The notes below the pieces were generated by a model. The model did no database searches and was not told the origin of the DNA. It saw nothing but the letters and a program-made list of their open reading frames with translations. Made by a program: the position numbers and the translations under genes. DNA of 64,000 bases from Auanema rhodensis (taxonomy: Eukaryota; Nematoda; Chromadorea; Rhabditida; Rhabditidae), in assembly GCA_964057225.1 (NCBI GenBank), contig OZ059898.1, positions 18,701,267 to 18,765,266 of the forward strand, written 5' to 3'. Shown here in pieces: positions 25,169-37,488 of the stretch (within the stretch, counting starts at the first letter, position 1; every line of letters starts with the position of its first letter).

Positions 25169-26048
25169 TTCATGTGAAAGATAAAGAGATGCGGTTTTCA
25201 AAATTAGATTCCGCATGTCCATATTAGTCTAAAAACAAATTTTTATTAATATTGGTGCATGGTAACCATGACTTTGAAATTTACGTGAACTTTAATTTAT
25301 GCTTATTAAGTGTACACGTGATGTGCACTTGGTATGTAACTCGCTTCACGTGAAAGATAAAGGGATGCGGTTTTCAAAATTAGATTCCCCATGTCCATAT
25401 TAGTCTAAAAACAAATTATTATTGATATTGGTGCATGGCAACCATGACTTTAAATTCTACGTGTACTTTAATTTATGCTAATTAAGTGTACACATGATGT
25501 GCACTTGGTATGTAACTCGCTTCACGTGAAACATAAAGGGATGCGGTTTTCAAAATTAGATTCCCCATGTCCATATTAGTCTAAAAACAAATTATTATTG
25601 ATATTGGTGCATGGTAACCATGACTTTAAAATTAACGTGAACTTTAATTTATGCTAATTAAGTGTACACATGATGTGCACTTGGTATGTAACTCGCTTCA
25701 CGTCAAAGATAAACAGATGCGGTTTTCAAAATTAGATTCCCCATGTCCATATTAGTCTAAAAACAAATTTTTATTGATATTGGTGCATGGTAACCATGAC
25801 TTTGAAATTTACGTGAAATTTAATTTATGCTAATTAAGTGTACACATGATGTGCACTTGGTATGTAACTCGCTTCACGTGAAAGATAAAGAGATGCGGTT
25901 TTCAAAATTAGATTCCGCATGTCCATATTAGTCTAAAAACAAATTTTTATTGTTATTGGTGCATGGTAACCATGACTTTGAAATTTACGTGAACTTTAAT
26001 TTATGCTAATTAAGTGTACACGTGATGTGCACTTGGTATGTAACTCGC
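25169..26048. repeat. 5-monomer cassette, occurrence 1
   Basis: Defines the cassette P1-P5 (880 bp). P1: TTCATGTG, CCGCAT, ATTAATATTGG and GCTTATTAAG. P2: AAAGGG, ATTATTATTG, GCAACC and a CTACGTGTAC ending. P3: GAAACATAAAGGG with AAATTAACG. P4: TTCACGTC, AAACAG and GAAATTTAATTT. P5: CCGCAT with TTGTTATTGG. It starts copy A of the super-repeat. Related but less regular runs occur at 7041-7744 and 13729-14432. Confidence 0.87.
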
Positions 26049-27808
26049 TTCACGTGAAAGATAAAGAGATGCGGTTTTCAAAATTAGATTCCCCATGTCC
26101 ATATTAGTCTAAAAACAAATTTTTATTGATATTGGTGCATGGCAACCATGACTTTGAAATTTACGTGTACTTTAATTTATGCTAATTAAGTGTACACATG
26201 ATGTGCACTTGGTATGTAACTCGCTTCACGAGAAAGATAAAAAGGTGCGGTTTTCAAATTTAGATTTCGCGTGTCCATATTAGTCTAAAAACAAATTTTT
26301 ATTGATATTGGTGCATGGTAACCATGACTTTGAAATTTACGTGAACTTTAATTTATGCTAATTAAGTGTACACGTGATGTGCACTTGGAATGTAACTCGC
26401 TTCACGTGAAAGATAAAGAGATGCGGTTTTCAAAATTAGATTCCCCATGTCCATATTAGTCTAAAAACAAATTTTTATTGATATTGGTGCATGGTAACCA
26501 TGACTTTGAAATTTACGTGAACTTTAATTTATGCTAATTAAGTGTACACGTGATGTGCAGTTGGTATGTAACTCGCTTCACGAGAAAGATAAAAAGGTGC
26601 GGTTTTCAAATTTAGATTTCGCGTGTCCATATTAGTCTAAAAACAAATTTTTATTGATATTGGTGCATGGTAACCATGACTTTGAAATTTACGTGAACTT
26701 TAATTTATGCTAATTAAGTGTACACGTGATGTGCACTTGGTATGTAACTCGCTTCACGAGAAAGATAAAGAGATGCGGTTTTCAAAATTAGATTCCCCAT
26801 GTCCATATTATTCTAAAAACAAATTTTTATTGATATTGGTGCATGGTAACCATGACTTTGAAATTTACGTGAACTTTAATTTATGCTAATTAAGTGTACA
26901 CGTGATGTGCACTTGGTATGTAACTCGCTTCACGAGAAAGATAAAAAGGTGCGGTTTTCAAATTTAGATTTCGCGTGTCCATATTAGTCTAAAAACAAAT
27001 TTTTATTGATATTGGTGCATGGTAACCATGACTTTGAAATTTACGTGAACTTTAATTTATGCTAATTAAGTGTACACGTGATGTGCACTTGGTATGTAAC
27101 TCGCTTCACGAGAAAGATAAAAAGGTGCGGTTTTCAAATTTAGATTTCGCGTGTCCATATTAGTCTAAAAACAAATTTTTATTGATATTGGTGCATGGTA
27201 ACCATGACTTTGAAATTTACGTGAACTTTAATTTATGCTAATTAAGTGTACACGTGATGTGCACTTGGTATGTAACTCGCTTCACGAGAAAGATAAAGAG
27301 ATGCGGTTTTCAAAATTAGATTCCCCATGTCCATATTAGTCTAAAAACAAATTTTTATTGATATTGGTGCATGGTAACCATGACTTTGAAATTTACGTGA
27401 ACTTTAATTTATGCTAATTAAGTGTACACGTGATGTGCACTTGGTATGTAACTCGCTTCACGTGAAGGATAAAGAGATGCGGTTTTCAAAATTAGATTCC
27501 TCATGTTCATATTAGTCTAAAAACGAATTTTTATTGATATTGATGCATGGTAACCATGACTTTAAAATTTACGTGAACTTTAATTTATGCTAATTAAGTG
27601 TACACATGATGTGCACTTGGTATGTAACTCGCTTCACGTCAAAGATAAAGAGATGCGGTTTTCAAAATTAGATTCCCCATGTCCATATTAGTCTAAAAAC
27701 AAATTTTTATCGATATTGGTGCATGGTAACCATGACTTTGAAATTTACGTGAACTTTAATTTATGCTAATTAAGTGTACACATGATGTGCATTTGGTATG
27801 TAACTCGC

Positions 27809-28688
27809 TTCATGTGAAAGATAAAGAGATGCGGTTTTCAAAATTAGATTCCGCATGTCCATATTAGTCTAAAAACAAATTTTTATTAATATTGGTGCAT
27901 GGTAACCATGACTTTGAAATTTACGTGAACTTTAATTTATGCTTATTAAGTGTACACGTGATGTGCACTTGGTATGTAACTCGCTTCACGTGAAAGATAA
28001 AGGGATGCGGTTTTCAAAATTAGATTCCCCATGTCCATATTAGTCTAAAAACAAATTATTATTGATATTGGTGCATGGCAACCATGACTTTAAAATCTAC
28101 GTGTACTTTAATTTATGCTAATTAAGTGTACACATGATGTGCACTTGGTATGTAACTCGCTTCACGTGAAACATAAAGGGATGCGGTTTTCAAAATTAGA
28201 TTCCCCATGTCCATATTAGTCTAAAAACAAATTATTATTGATATTGGTGCATGGTAACCATGACTTTAAAATTAACGTGAACTTTAATTTATGCTAATTA
28301 AGTGTACACATGATGTGCACTTGGTATGTAACTCGCTTCACGTCAAAGATAAACAGATGCGGTTTTCAAAATTAGATTCCCCATGTCCATATTAGTCTAA
28401 AAACAAATTTTTATTGATATTGGTGCATGGTAACCATGACTTTGAAATTTACGTGAAATTTAATTTATGCTAATTAAGTGTACACATGATGTGCACTTGG
28501 TATGTAACTCGCTTCACGTGAAAGATAAAGAGATGCGGTTTTCAAAATTAGATTCCGCATGTCCATATTAGTCTAAAAACAAATTTTTATTGTTATTGGT
28601 GCATGGTAACCATGACTTTGAAATTTACGTGAACTTTAATTTATGCTAATTAAGTGTACACATGATGTGCACTTGGTATGTAACTCGC
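27809..28688. repeat. 5-monomer cassette, occurrence 2
   Basis: Same P1-P5 order, 15 monomers (2640 bp) after occurrence 1. P5 here ends with CACATG instead of CACGTG. The following monomer (28689) keeps the P3-like GAAACATAAAGGG left part but has ATTTTTATTG and AAATTCACG to the right, so it is a chimera at the cassette edge. Confidence 0.86.
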
Positions 28689-31152
28689 TTCACGTGAAAC
28701 ATAAAGGGATGCGGTTTTCAAAATTAGATTCCCCATGTCCATATTAGTCTAAAAACAAATTTTTATTGATATTGGTGCATGGCAACCATGACTTTGAAAT
28801 TCACGTGTACTTTAATTTATGCTAATTAAGTGTACACATGATGTGCACTTGGTATGTAACTCGCTTCACGAGAAAGATAAAAAGGTGCGGTTTTCAAATT
28901 TAGATTTCGCGTGTCCATATTAGTCTAAAAACAAATTTTTATTGATATTGGTGCATGGTAACCATGACTTTGAAATTTACGTGAACTTTAATTTATGCTA
29001 ATTAAGTGTACACGTGATGTGCACTTGGTATGTAACTCGCTTCACGTGAAAGATAAAGAGATGCGGTTTTCAAAATTAGATTCCGCATGTCCATATTAGT
29101 CTAAAAACAAATTTTTATTGATATTGGTGCATGGTAACCATGACTTTGAAATTTACGTGAACTTTAATTTATGCTAATTAAGTGTACACGTGATGTGCAC
29201 TTGGAATGTAACTCGCTTCACGTGAAAGATAAAGAGATGCGGTTTTCAAAATTAGATTCCCCATGTCCATATTAGTCTAAAAACAAATTTTTATTGATAT
29301 TGGTGCATGGTAACCATGACTTTGAAATTTACGTGAACTTTAATTTATGCTAATTAAGTGTACACGTGATGTGCACTTGGTATGTAACTCGCTTCACGTG
29401 AAAGATAAAGAGATGCGGTTTTCAAAATTAGATTCCTCATGTTCATATTAGTCTAAAAACGAATTTTTATTGATATTGATGCATGGTAACCATGACTTTA
29501 AAATTTACGTGAACTTTAATTTATGCTAATTAAGTGTACACATGATGTGCACTTGGTATGTAACTCGCTTCACGTCAAAGATAAAGAGATGCGGTTTTCA
29601 AAATTAGATTCCCCATGTCCATATTAGTCTAAAAACAAATTTTTATTGATATTGGTGCATGGTAACCATGACTTTGAAATTTACGTGAACTTTAATTTAT
29701 GCTAATTAAGTGTACACATGATGTGCACTTGGTATGTAACTCGCTTCACGAGAAAGATAAAAAGATGCGGTTTTCAAATTTAGATTTCGCGTGTCCATAT
29801 TAGTCTAAAAACAAATTTTTATTGATATTGGTGCATGGTAACCATGACTTTGAAATTTACGTGAACTTTAATTTATGCTAATTAAGTGTACACGTGATGT
29901 GCACTTGGTATGTAACTCGCTTCACGTGAAAGATAAAGAGATGCGGTTTTCACAATTAGATTCCTCATGTTCATATTAGTCTAAAAACAAATTTTTATTA
30001 ATATTGGTGCATGGTAACCATGACTTTGAAATTTACGTGAACTTTAATTTATGCTAATTAAGTGTACACGTGATGTGCACTTGGTATGTAACTCGCTTCA
30101 TGTGAAAGATAAAGAGATGCGGTTTTCAAAATTAGATTCCCCATGTCCATATTAGTCTAAAAACAAATTTTTATCGATATTGGTGCATGGTAACCATGAC
30201 TTTGAAATTTACGTGAACTTTAATTTATGCTAATTAAGTGTACACATGATGTGCATTTGGTATGTAACTCGCTTCATGTGAAAGATAAAGAGATGCGGTT
30301 TTCAAAATTAGATTCCGCATGTCCATATTAGTCTAAAAACAAATTTTTATTAATATTGGTGCATGGTAACCATGACTTTGAAATTTACGTGAACTTTAAT
30401 TTATGCTAATTAAGTGTACACGTGATGTGCACTTGGTATGTAACTCGCTTCACGTGAAAGATAAAGAGATGCGGTTTTCACAATTAGATTCCTCATGTTC
30501 ATATTAGTCTAAAAACAAATTTTTATTAATATTGGTGCATGGTAACCATGACTTTGAAATTTACGTGAACTTTAATTTATGCTAATTAAGTGTACACGTG
30601 ATGTGCACTTGGTATGTAACTCGCTTCATGTGAAAGATAAAGAGATGCGGTTTTCAAAATTAGATTCCTCATGTTCATATTAGTCTAAAAACGAATTTTT
30701 ATTGATATTGATGCATGGTAACCATGACTTTAAAATTTACGTGAACTTTAATTTATGCTAATTAAGTGTACACATGATGTGCACTTGGTATGTAACTCGC
30801 TTCACGTCAAAGATAAAGAGATGCGGTTTTCAAAATTAGATTCCCCATGTCCAAATTAGTCTAAAAACAAATTTTTATCGATATTGGTGCATGGTAACCA
30901 TGACTTTGAAATTTACGTGAACTTTAATTTATGCTAATTAAGTGTACACATGATGTGCATTTGGTATGTAACTCGCTTCACGTGAAAGATAAAGAGATGC
31001 GGTTTTCAAAATTAGATTCCGCATGTCCATATTAGTCTAAAAACAAATTTTTATTGATATTGGTGCATGGCAACCATGACTTTAAAATTTAGGTGTACTT
31101 TAATTTATGCTAATTAAGTGTACACGTGATGTGCACTTGGTATGTAACTCGC

Positions 31153-33088
31153 TTCATGTGAAAGATAAAGAGATGCGGTTTTCAAAATTAGATTCCGCAT
31201 GTCCATATTAGTCTAAAAACAAATTTTTATTGATATTGGTGCATGGCAACCATGACTTTGAAATTTACGTGTACTTTAATTTATGCTAATTAAGTGTACA
31301 CATGATGTGCACTTGGTATGTAACTCGCTTCACGAGAAAGATAAAAAGGTGCGGTTTTCAAATTTAGATTTCGCGTGTCCATATTAGTCTAAAAACAAAT
31401 TTTTATTGATATTGGTGCATGGTAACCATGACTTTGAAATTTACGTGAACTTTAATTTATGCTAATTAAGTGTACACGTGATGTGCACTTGGTATGTAAC
31501 TCGCTTCACGTGAAAGATAAAGAGATGCGGTTTTCAAAATTAGATTCCGCATGTCCATATTAGTCTAAAAACAAATTTTTATTGATATTGGTGCATGGTA
31601 ACCATGACTTTGAAATTTACGTGAACTTTAATTTATGCTAATTAAGTGTACACGTGATGTGCACTTGGAAAGTAACTCGCTTCACGTGAAAGATAAAGAG
31701 ATGCGGTTTTCAAAATTAGATTCCCCATGTCCATATTAGTCTAAAAACAAATTTTTATTGATATTGGTGCATGGTAACCATGACTTTGAAATTTACGTGA
31801 ACTTTAATTTATGCTAATTAAGTGTACACATGATGTGCACTTGGTATGTAACTCGCTTCACGAGAAAGATAAAAAGATGCGGTTTTCAAATTTAGATTTC
31901 GCGTGTCCATATTAGTCTAAAAACAAATTTTTATTGATATTGGTGCATGGTAACCATGACTTTGAAATTTACGTGAACTTTAATTTATGCTAATTAAGTG
32001 TACACGTGATGTGCACTTGGTATGTAACTCGCTTCACGTGAAAGATAAAGAGATGCGGTTTTCAAAATTAGATTCCTCATGTTCATATTAGTCTAAAAAC
32101 GAATTTTTATTGATATTGATGCATGGTAACCATGACTTTAAAATTTACGTGAACTTTAATTTATGCTAATTAAGTGTACACATGATGTGCACTTGGTATG
32201 TAACTCGCTTCACGTCAAAGATAAAGAGATGCGGTTTTCAAAATTAGATTCCCCATGTCCATATTAGTCTAAAAACAATTTTTTATCGATATTGGTGCAT
32301 GGTAACCATGACTTTGAAATTTACGTGAACTTTAATTTATGCTAATTAAGTGTACACATGATGTGCATTTGGTATGTAACTCGCTTCACGTGAAAGATAA
32401 AGAGATGCGGTTTTCAAAATTAGATTCCGCATGTCCATATTAGTCTAAAAACAAATTTTTATTGATATTGGTGCATGGCAACCATGACTTTAAAATTTAG
32501 GTGTACTTTAATTTATGCTAATTAAGTGTACACGTGATGTGCACTTGGTATGTAACTCGCTTCATGTGAAAGATAAAGAGATGCGGTTTTCAAAATTAGA
32601 TTCCTCATGTTCATATTAGTCTAAAAACGAATTTTTATTGATATTGATGCATGGTAACCATGACTTTAAAATTTACGTGAACTTTAATTTATGCTAATTA
32701 AGTGTACACATGATGTGCACTTGGTATGTAACTCGCTTCACGTCAAAGATAAAGAGATGCGGTTTTCAAAATTAGATTCCCCATGTCCAAATTAGTCTAA
32801 AAACAAATTTTTATCGATATTGGTGCATGGTAACCATGACTTTGAAATTTACGTGAACTTTAATTTATGCTAATTAAGTGTACACATGATGTGCATTTGG
32901 TATGTAACTCGCTTCACGTGAAAGATAAAGAGATGCGGTTTTCAAAATTAGATTCCGCATGTCCATATTAGTCTAAAAACAAATTTTTATTGATATTGGT
33001 GCATGGCAACCATGACTTTAAAATTTAGGTGTACTTTAATTTATGCTAATTAAGTGTACACGTGATGTGCACTTGGTATGTAACTCGC
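31153..33088. repeat. 11-monomer block, second copy
   Basis: Repeats 23233-25168 at an offset of 7920 bp, with the TTGGAAAGTAAC marker at 31661 and GTCCAAATTAG at 32787. Its first monomer (31153-31328) is chimeric. The left half, TTCATGTG with CCGCAT, is like cassette unit P1, as expected for the next super-repeat. The right half, GCAACC with GAAATTTACGTGTAC, is like 23233. This placed an extra 11 monomers between super-repeat copies A and B, changing the A-to-B distance from 34 to 45 monomers. Confidence 0.85.
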
Positions 33089-33968
33089 TTCATGTGAAAG
33101 ATAAAGAGATGCGGTTTTCAAAATTAGATTCCGCATGTCCATATTAGTCTAAAAACAAATTTTTATTAATATTGGTGCATGGTAACCATGACTTTGAAAT
33201 TTACGTGAACTTTAATTTATGCTTATTAAGTGTACACGTGATGTGCACTTGGTATGTAACTCGCTTCACGTGAAAGATAAAGGGATGCGGTTTTCAAAAT
33301 TAGATTCCCCATGTCCATATTAGTCTAAAAACAAATTATTATTGATATTGGTGCATGGCAACCATGACTTTAAAATCTACGTGTACTTTAATTTATGCTA
33401 ATTAAGTGTACACATGATGTGCACTTGGTATGTAACTCGCTTCACGTGAAACATAAAGGGATGCGGTTTTCAAAATTAGATTCCCCATGTCCATATTAGT
33501 CTAAAAACAAATTATTATTGATATTGGTGCATGGTAACCATGACTTTAAAATTAACGTGAACTTTAATTTATGCTAATTAAGTGTACACATGATGTGCAC
33601 TTGGTATGTAACTCGCTTCACGTCAAAGATAAACAGATGCGGTTTTCAAAATTAGATTCCCCATGTCCATATTAGTCTAAAAACAAATTTTTATTGATAT
33701 TGGTGCATGGTAACCATGACTTTGAAATTTACGTGAAATTTAATTTATGCTAATTAAGTGTACACATGATGTGCACTTGGTATGTAACTCGCTTCACGTG
33801 AAAGATAAAGAGATGCGGTTTTCAAAATTAGATTCCGCATGTCCATATTAGTCTAAAAACAAATTTTTATTGTTATTGGTGCATGGTAACCATGACTTTG
33901 AAATTTACGTGAACTTTAATTTATGCTAATTAAGTGTACACGTGATGTGCACTTGGTATGTAACTCGC
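33089..33968. repeat. 5-monomer cassette, occurrence 3
   Basis: P1-P5 in standard order at the start of copy B, offset 45 monomers from occurrence 1. It differs from occurrence 1 at the P2 site noted at 25455, where it reads AAAATC. Confidence 0.86.
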
Positions 33969-35728
33969 TTCACGTGAAAGATAAAGAGATGCGGTTTTCA
34001 AAATTAGATTCCCCATGTCCATATTAGTCTAAAAACAAATTTTTATTGATATTGGTGCATGGCAACCATGACTTTGAAATTTACGTGTACTTTAATTTAT
34101 GCTAATTAAGTGTACACATGATGTGCACTTGGTATGTAACTCGCTTCACGAGAAAGATAAAAAGGTGCGGTTTTCAAATTTAGATTTCGCGTGTCCATAT
34201 TAGTCTAAAAACAAATTTTTATTGATATTGGTGCATGGTAACCATGACTTTGAAATTTACGTGAACTTTAATTTATGCTAATTAAGTGTACACGTGATGT
34301 GCACTTGGAATGTAACTCGCTTCACGTGAAAGATAAAGAGATGCGGTTTTCAAAATTAGATTCCCCATGTCCATATTAGTCTAAAAACAAATTTTTATTG
34401 ATATTGGTGCATGGTAACCATGACTTTGAAATTTACGTGAACTTTAATTTATGCTAATTAAGTGTACACGTGATGTGCAGTTGGTATGTAACTCGCTTCA
34501 CGAGAAAGATAAAAAGGTGCGGTTTTCAAATTTAGATTTCGCGTGTCCATATTAGTCTAAAAACAAATTTTTATTGATATTGGTGCATGGTAACCATGAC
34601 TTTGAAATTTACGTGAACTTTAATTTATGCTAATTAAGTGTACACGTGATGTGCACTTGGTATGTAACTCGCTTCACGAGAAAGATAAAGAGATGCGGTT
34701 TTCAAAATTAGATTCCCCATGTCCATATTATTCTAAAAACAAATTTTTATTGATATTGGTGCATGGTAACCATGACTTTGAAATTTACGTGAACTTTAAT
34801 TTATGCTAATTAAGTGTACACGTGATGTGCACTTGGTATGTAACTCGCTTCACGAGAAAGATAAAAAGGTGCGGTTTTCAAATTTAGATTTCGCGTGTCC
34901 ATATTAGTCTAAAAACAAATTTTTATTGATATTGGTGCATGGTAACCATGACTTTGAAATTTACGTGAACTTTAATTTATGCTAATTAAGTGTACACGTG
35001 ATGTGCACTTGGTATGTAACTCGCTTCACGAGAAAGATAAAAAGGTGCGGTTTTCAAATTTAGATTTCGCGTGTCCATATTAGTCTAAAAACAAATTTTT
35101 ATTGATATTGGTGCATGGTAACCATGACTTTGAAATTTACGTGAACTTTAATTTATGCTAATTAAGTGTACACGTGATGTGCACTTGGTATGTAACTCGC
35201 TTCACGAGAAAGATAAAGAGATGCGGTTTTCAAAATTAGATTCCCCATGTCCATATTAGTCTAAAAACAAATTTTTATTGATATTGGTGCATGGTAACCA
35301 TGACTTTGAAATTTACGTGAACTTTAATTTATGCTAATTAAGTGTACACGTGATGTGCACTTGGTATGTAACTCGCTTCACGTGAAGGATAAAGAGATGC
35401 GGTTTTCAAAATTAGATTCCTCATGTTCATATTAGTCTAAAAACGAATTTTTATTGATATTGATGCATGGTAACCATGACTTTAAAATTTACGTGAACTT
35501 TAATTTATGCTAATTAAGTGTACACATGATGTGCACTTGGTATGTAACTCGCTTCACGTCAAAGATAAAGAGATGCGGTTTTCAAAATTAGATTCCCCAT
35601 GTCCATATTAGTCTAAAAACAAATTTTTATCGATATTGGTGCATGGTAACCATGACTTTGAAATTTACGTGAACTTTAATTTATGCTAATTAAGTGTACA
35701 CATGATGTGCATTTGGTATGTAACTCGC

Positions 35729-36608
35729 TTCATGTGAAAGATAAAGAGATGCGGTTTTCAAAATTAGATTCCGCATGTCCATATTAGTCTAAAAACAAAT
35801 TTTTATTAATATTGGTGCATGGTAACCATGACTTTGAAATTTACGTGAACTTTAATTTATGCTTATTAAGTGTACACGTGATGTGCACTTGGTATGTAAC
35901 TCGCTTCACGTGAAAGATAAAGGGATGCGGTTTTCAAAATTAGATTCCCCATGTCCATATTAGTCTAAAAACAAATTATTATTGATATTGGTGCATGGCA
36001 ACCATGACTTTAAAATCTACGTGTACTTTAATTTATGCTAATTAAGTGTACACATGATGTGCACTTGGTATGTAACTCGCTTCACGTGAAACATAAAGGG
36101 ATGCGGTTTTCAAAATTAGATTCCCCATGTCCATATTAGTCTAAAAACAAATTATTATTGATATTGGTGCATGGTAACCATGACTTTAAAATTAACGTGA
36201 ACTTTAATTTATGCTAATTAAGTGTACACATGATGTGCACTTGGTATGTAACTCGCTTCACGTCAAAGATAAACAGATGCGGTTTTCAAAATTAGATTCC
36301 CCATGTCCATATTAGTCTAAAAACAAATTTTTATTGATATTGGTGCATGGTAACCATGACTTTGAAATTTACGTGAAATTTAATTTATGCTAATTAAGTG
36401 TACACATGATGTGCACTTGGTATGTAACTCGCTTCACGTGAAAGATAAAGAGATGCGGTTTTCAAAATTAGATTCCGCATGTCCATATTAGTCTAAAAAC
36501 AAATTTTTATCGATATTGGTGCATGGTAACCATGACTTTGAAATTTACGTGAACTTTAATTTATGCTAATTAAGTGTACACATGATGTGCATTTGGTATG
36601 TAACTCGC
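35729..36608. repeat. 5-monomer cassette, occurrence 4, with chimeric last monomer
   Basis: P1-P4 are standard. The fifth monomer (36433-36608) starts as P5 (CCGCAT) but continues with TTATCGATATTGG and GCATTTGG, which belong to the monomer normally lying before P1 (for example 35553). The next monomer is P1 again. This is the direct signature of unequal exchange one cassette out of register. Confidence 0.87.
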
Positions 36609-37488
36609 TTCATGTGAAAGATAAAGAGATGCGGTTTTCAAAATTAGATTCCGCATGTCCATATTAGTCTAAAAACAAATTTTTATTAATATTGGTGCAT
36701 GGTAACCATGACTTTGAAATTTACGTGAACTTTAATTTATGCTTATTAAGTGTACACGTGATGTGCACTTGGTATGTAACTCGCTTCACGTGAAAGATAA
36801 AGGGATGCGGTTTTCAAAATTAGATTCCCCATGTCCATATTAGTCTAAAAACAAATTATTATTGATATTGGTGCATGGCAACCATGACTTTAAAATCTAC
36901 GTGTACTTTAATTTATGCTAATTAAGTGTACACATGATGTGCACTTGGTATGTAACTCGCTTCACGTGAAACATAAAGGGATGCGGTTTTCAAAATTAGA
37001 TTCCCCATGTCCATATTAGTCTAAAAACAAATTATTATTGATATTGGTGCATGGTAACCATGACTTTAAAATTAACGTGAACTTTAATTTATGCTAATTA
37101 AGTGTACACATGATGTGCACTTGGTATGTAACTCGCTTCACGTCAAAGATAAACAGATGCGGTTTTCAAAATTAGATTCCCCATGTCCATATTAGTCTAA
37201 AAACAAATTTTTATTGATATTGGTGCATGGTAACCATGACTTTGAAATTTACGTGAAATTTAATTTATGCTAATTAAGTGTACACATGATGTGCACTTGG
37301 TATGTAACTCGCTTCACGTGAAAGATAAAGAGATGCGGTTTTCAAAATTAGATTCCGCATGTCCATATTAGTCTAAAAACAAATTTTTATTGTTATTGGT
37401 GCATGGTAACCATGACTTTGAAATTTACGTGAACTTTAATTTATGCTAATTAAGTGTACACATGATGTGCACTTGGTATGTAACTCGC
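36609..37488. repeat. 5-monomer cassette, occurrence 5 (tandem duplicate)
   Basis: A second P1-P5 directly after occurrence 4, with a normal P5 (TTGTTATTGG) ending CACATG as in occurrence 2. It is followed by the same GAAACATAAAGGG chimera (37489) as at 28689. It accounts for the five extra monomers of copy B. Confidence 0.87.

Larger units (their letters stand above)
25169..31152. repeat. 34-monomer super-repeat, copy A (5984 bp)
   Basis: The 34-monomer period is seen directly from the GTCCAAATTAG marker at 24867 and 30851 and from the TTCATGTG/CCGCAT monomers at 25169 and 31153. Inside it, the 5-monomer cassette occurs at 25169 and again 15 monomers later at 27809. Between the cassettes lies a run rich in the diverged CACGAG/TTTCGCGTG type. 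Copies B and C repeat the order, offset 45 and then 39 monomers. I found very few differences between copies; one is AAATTC at 25455, where B and C read AAAATC. Confidence 0.88.

Noticed and set aside
26707-26889. Open frame of 60 codons and its copies at 34627 and 41491
   Set aside because: Same position in the monomer as above, open because of one change at 26811. Identical copies are due to the duplicated super-repeat.
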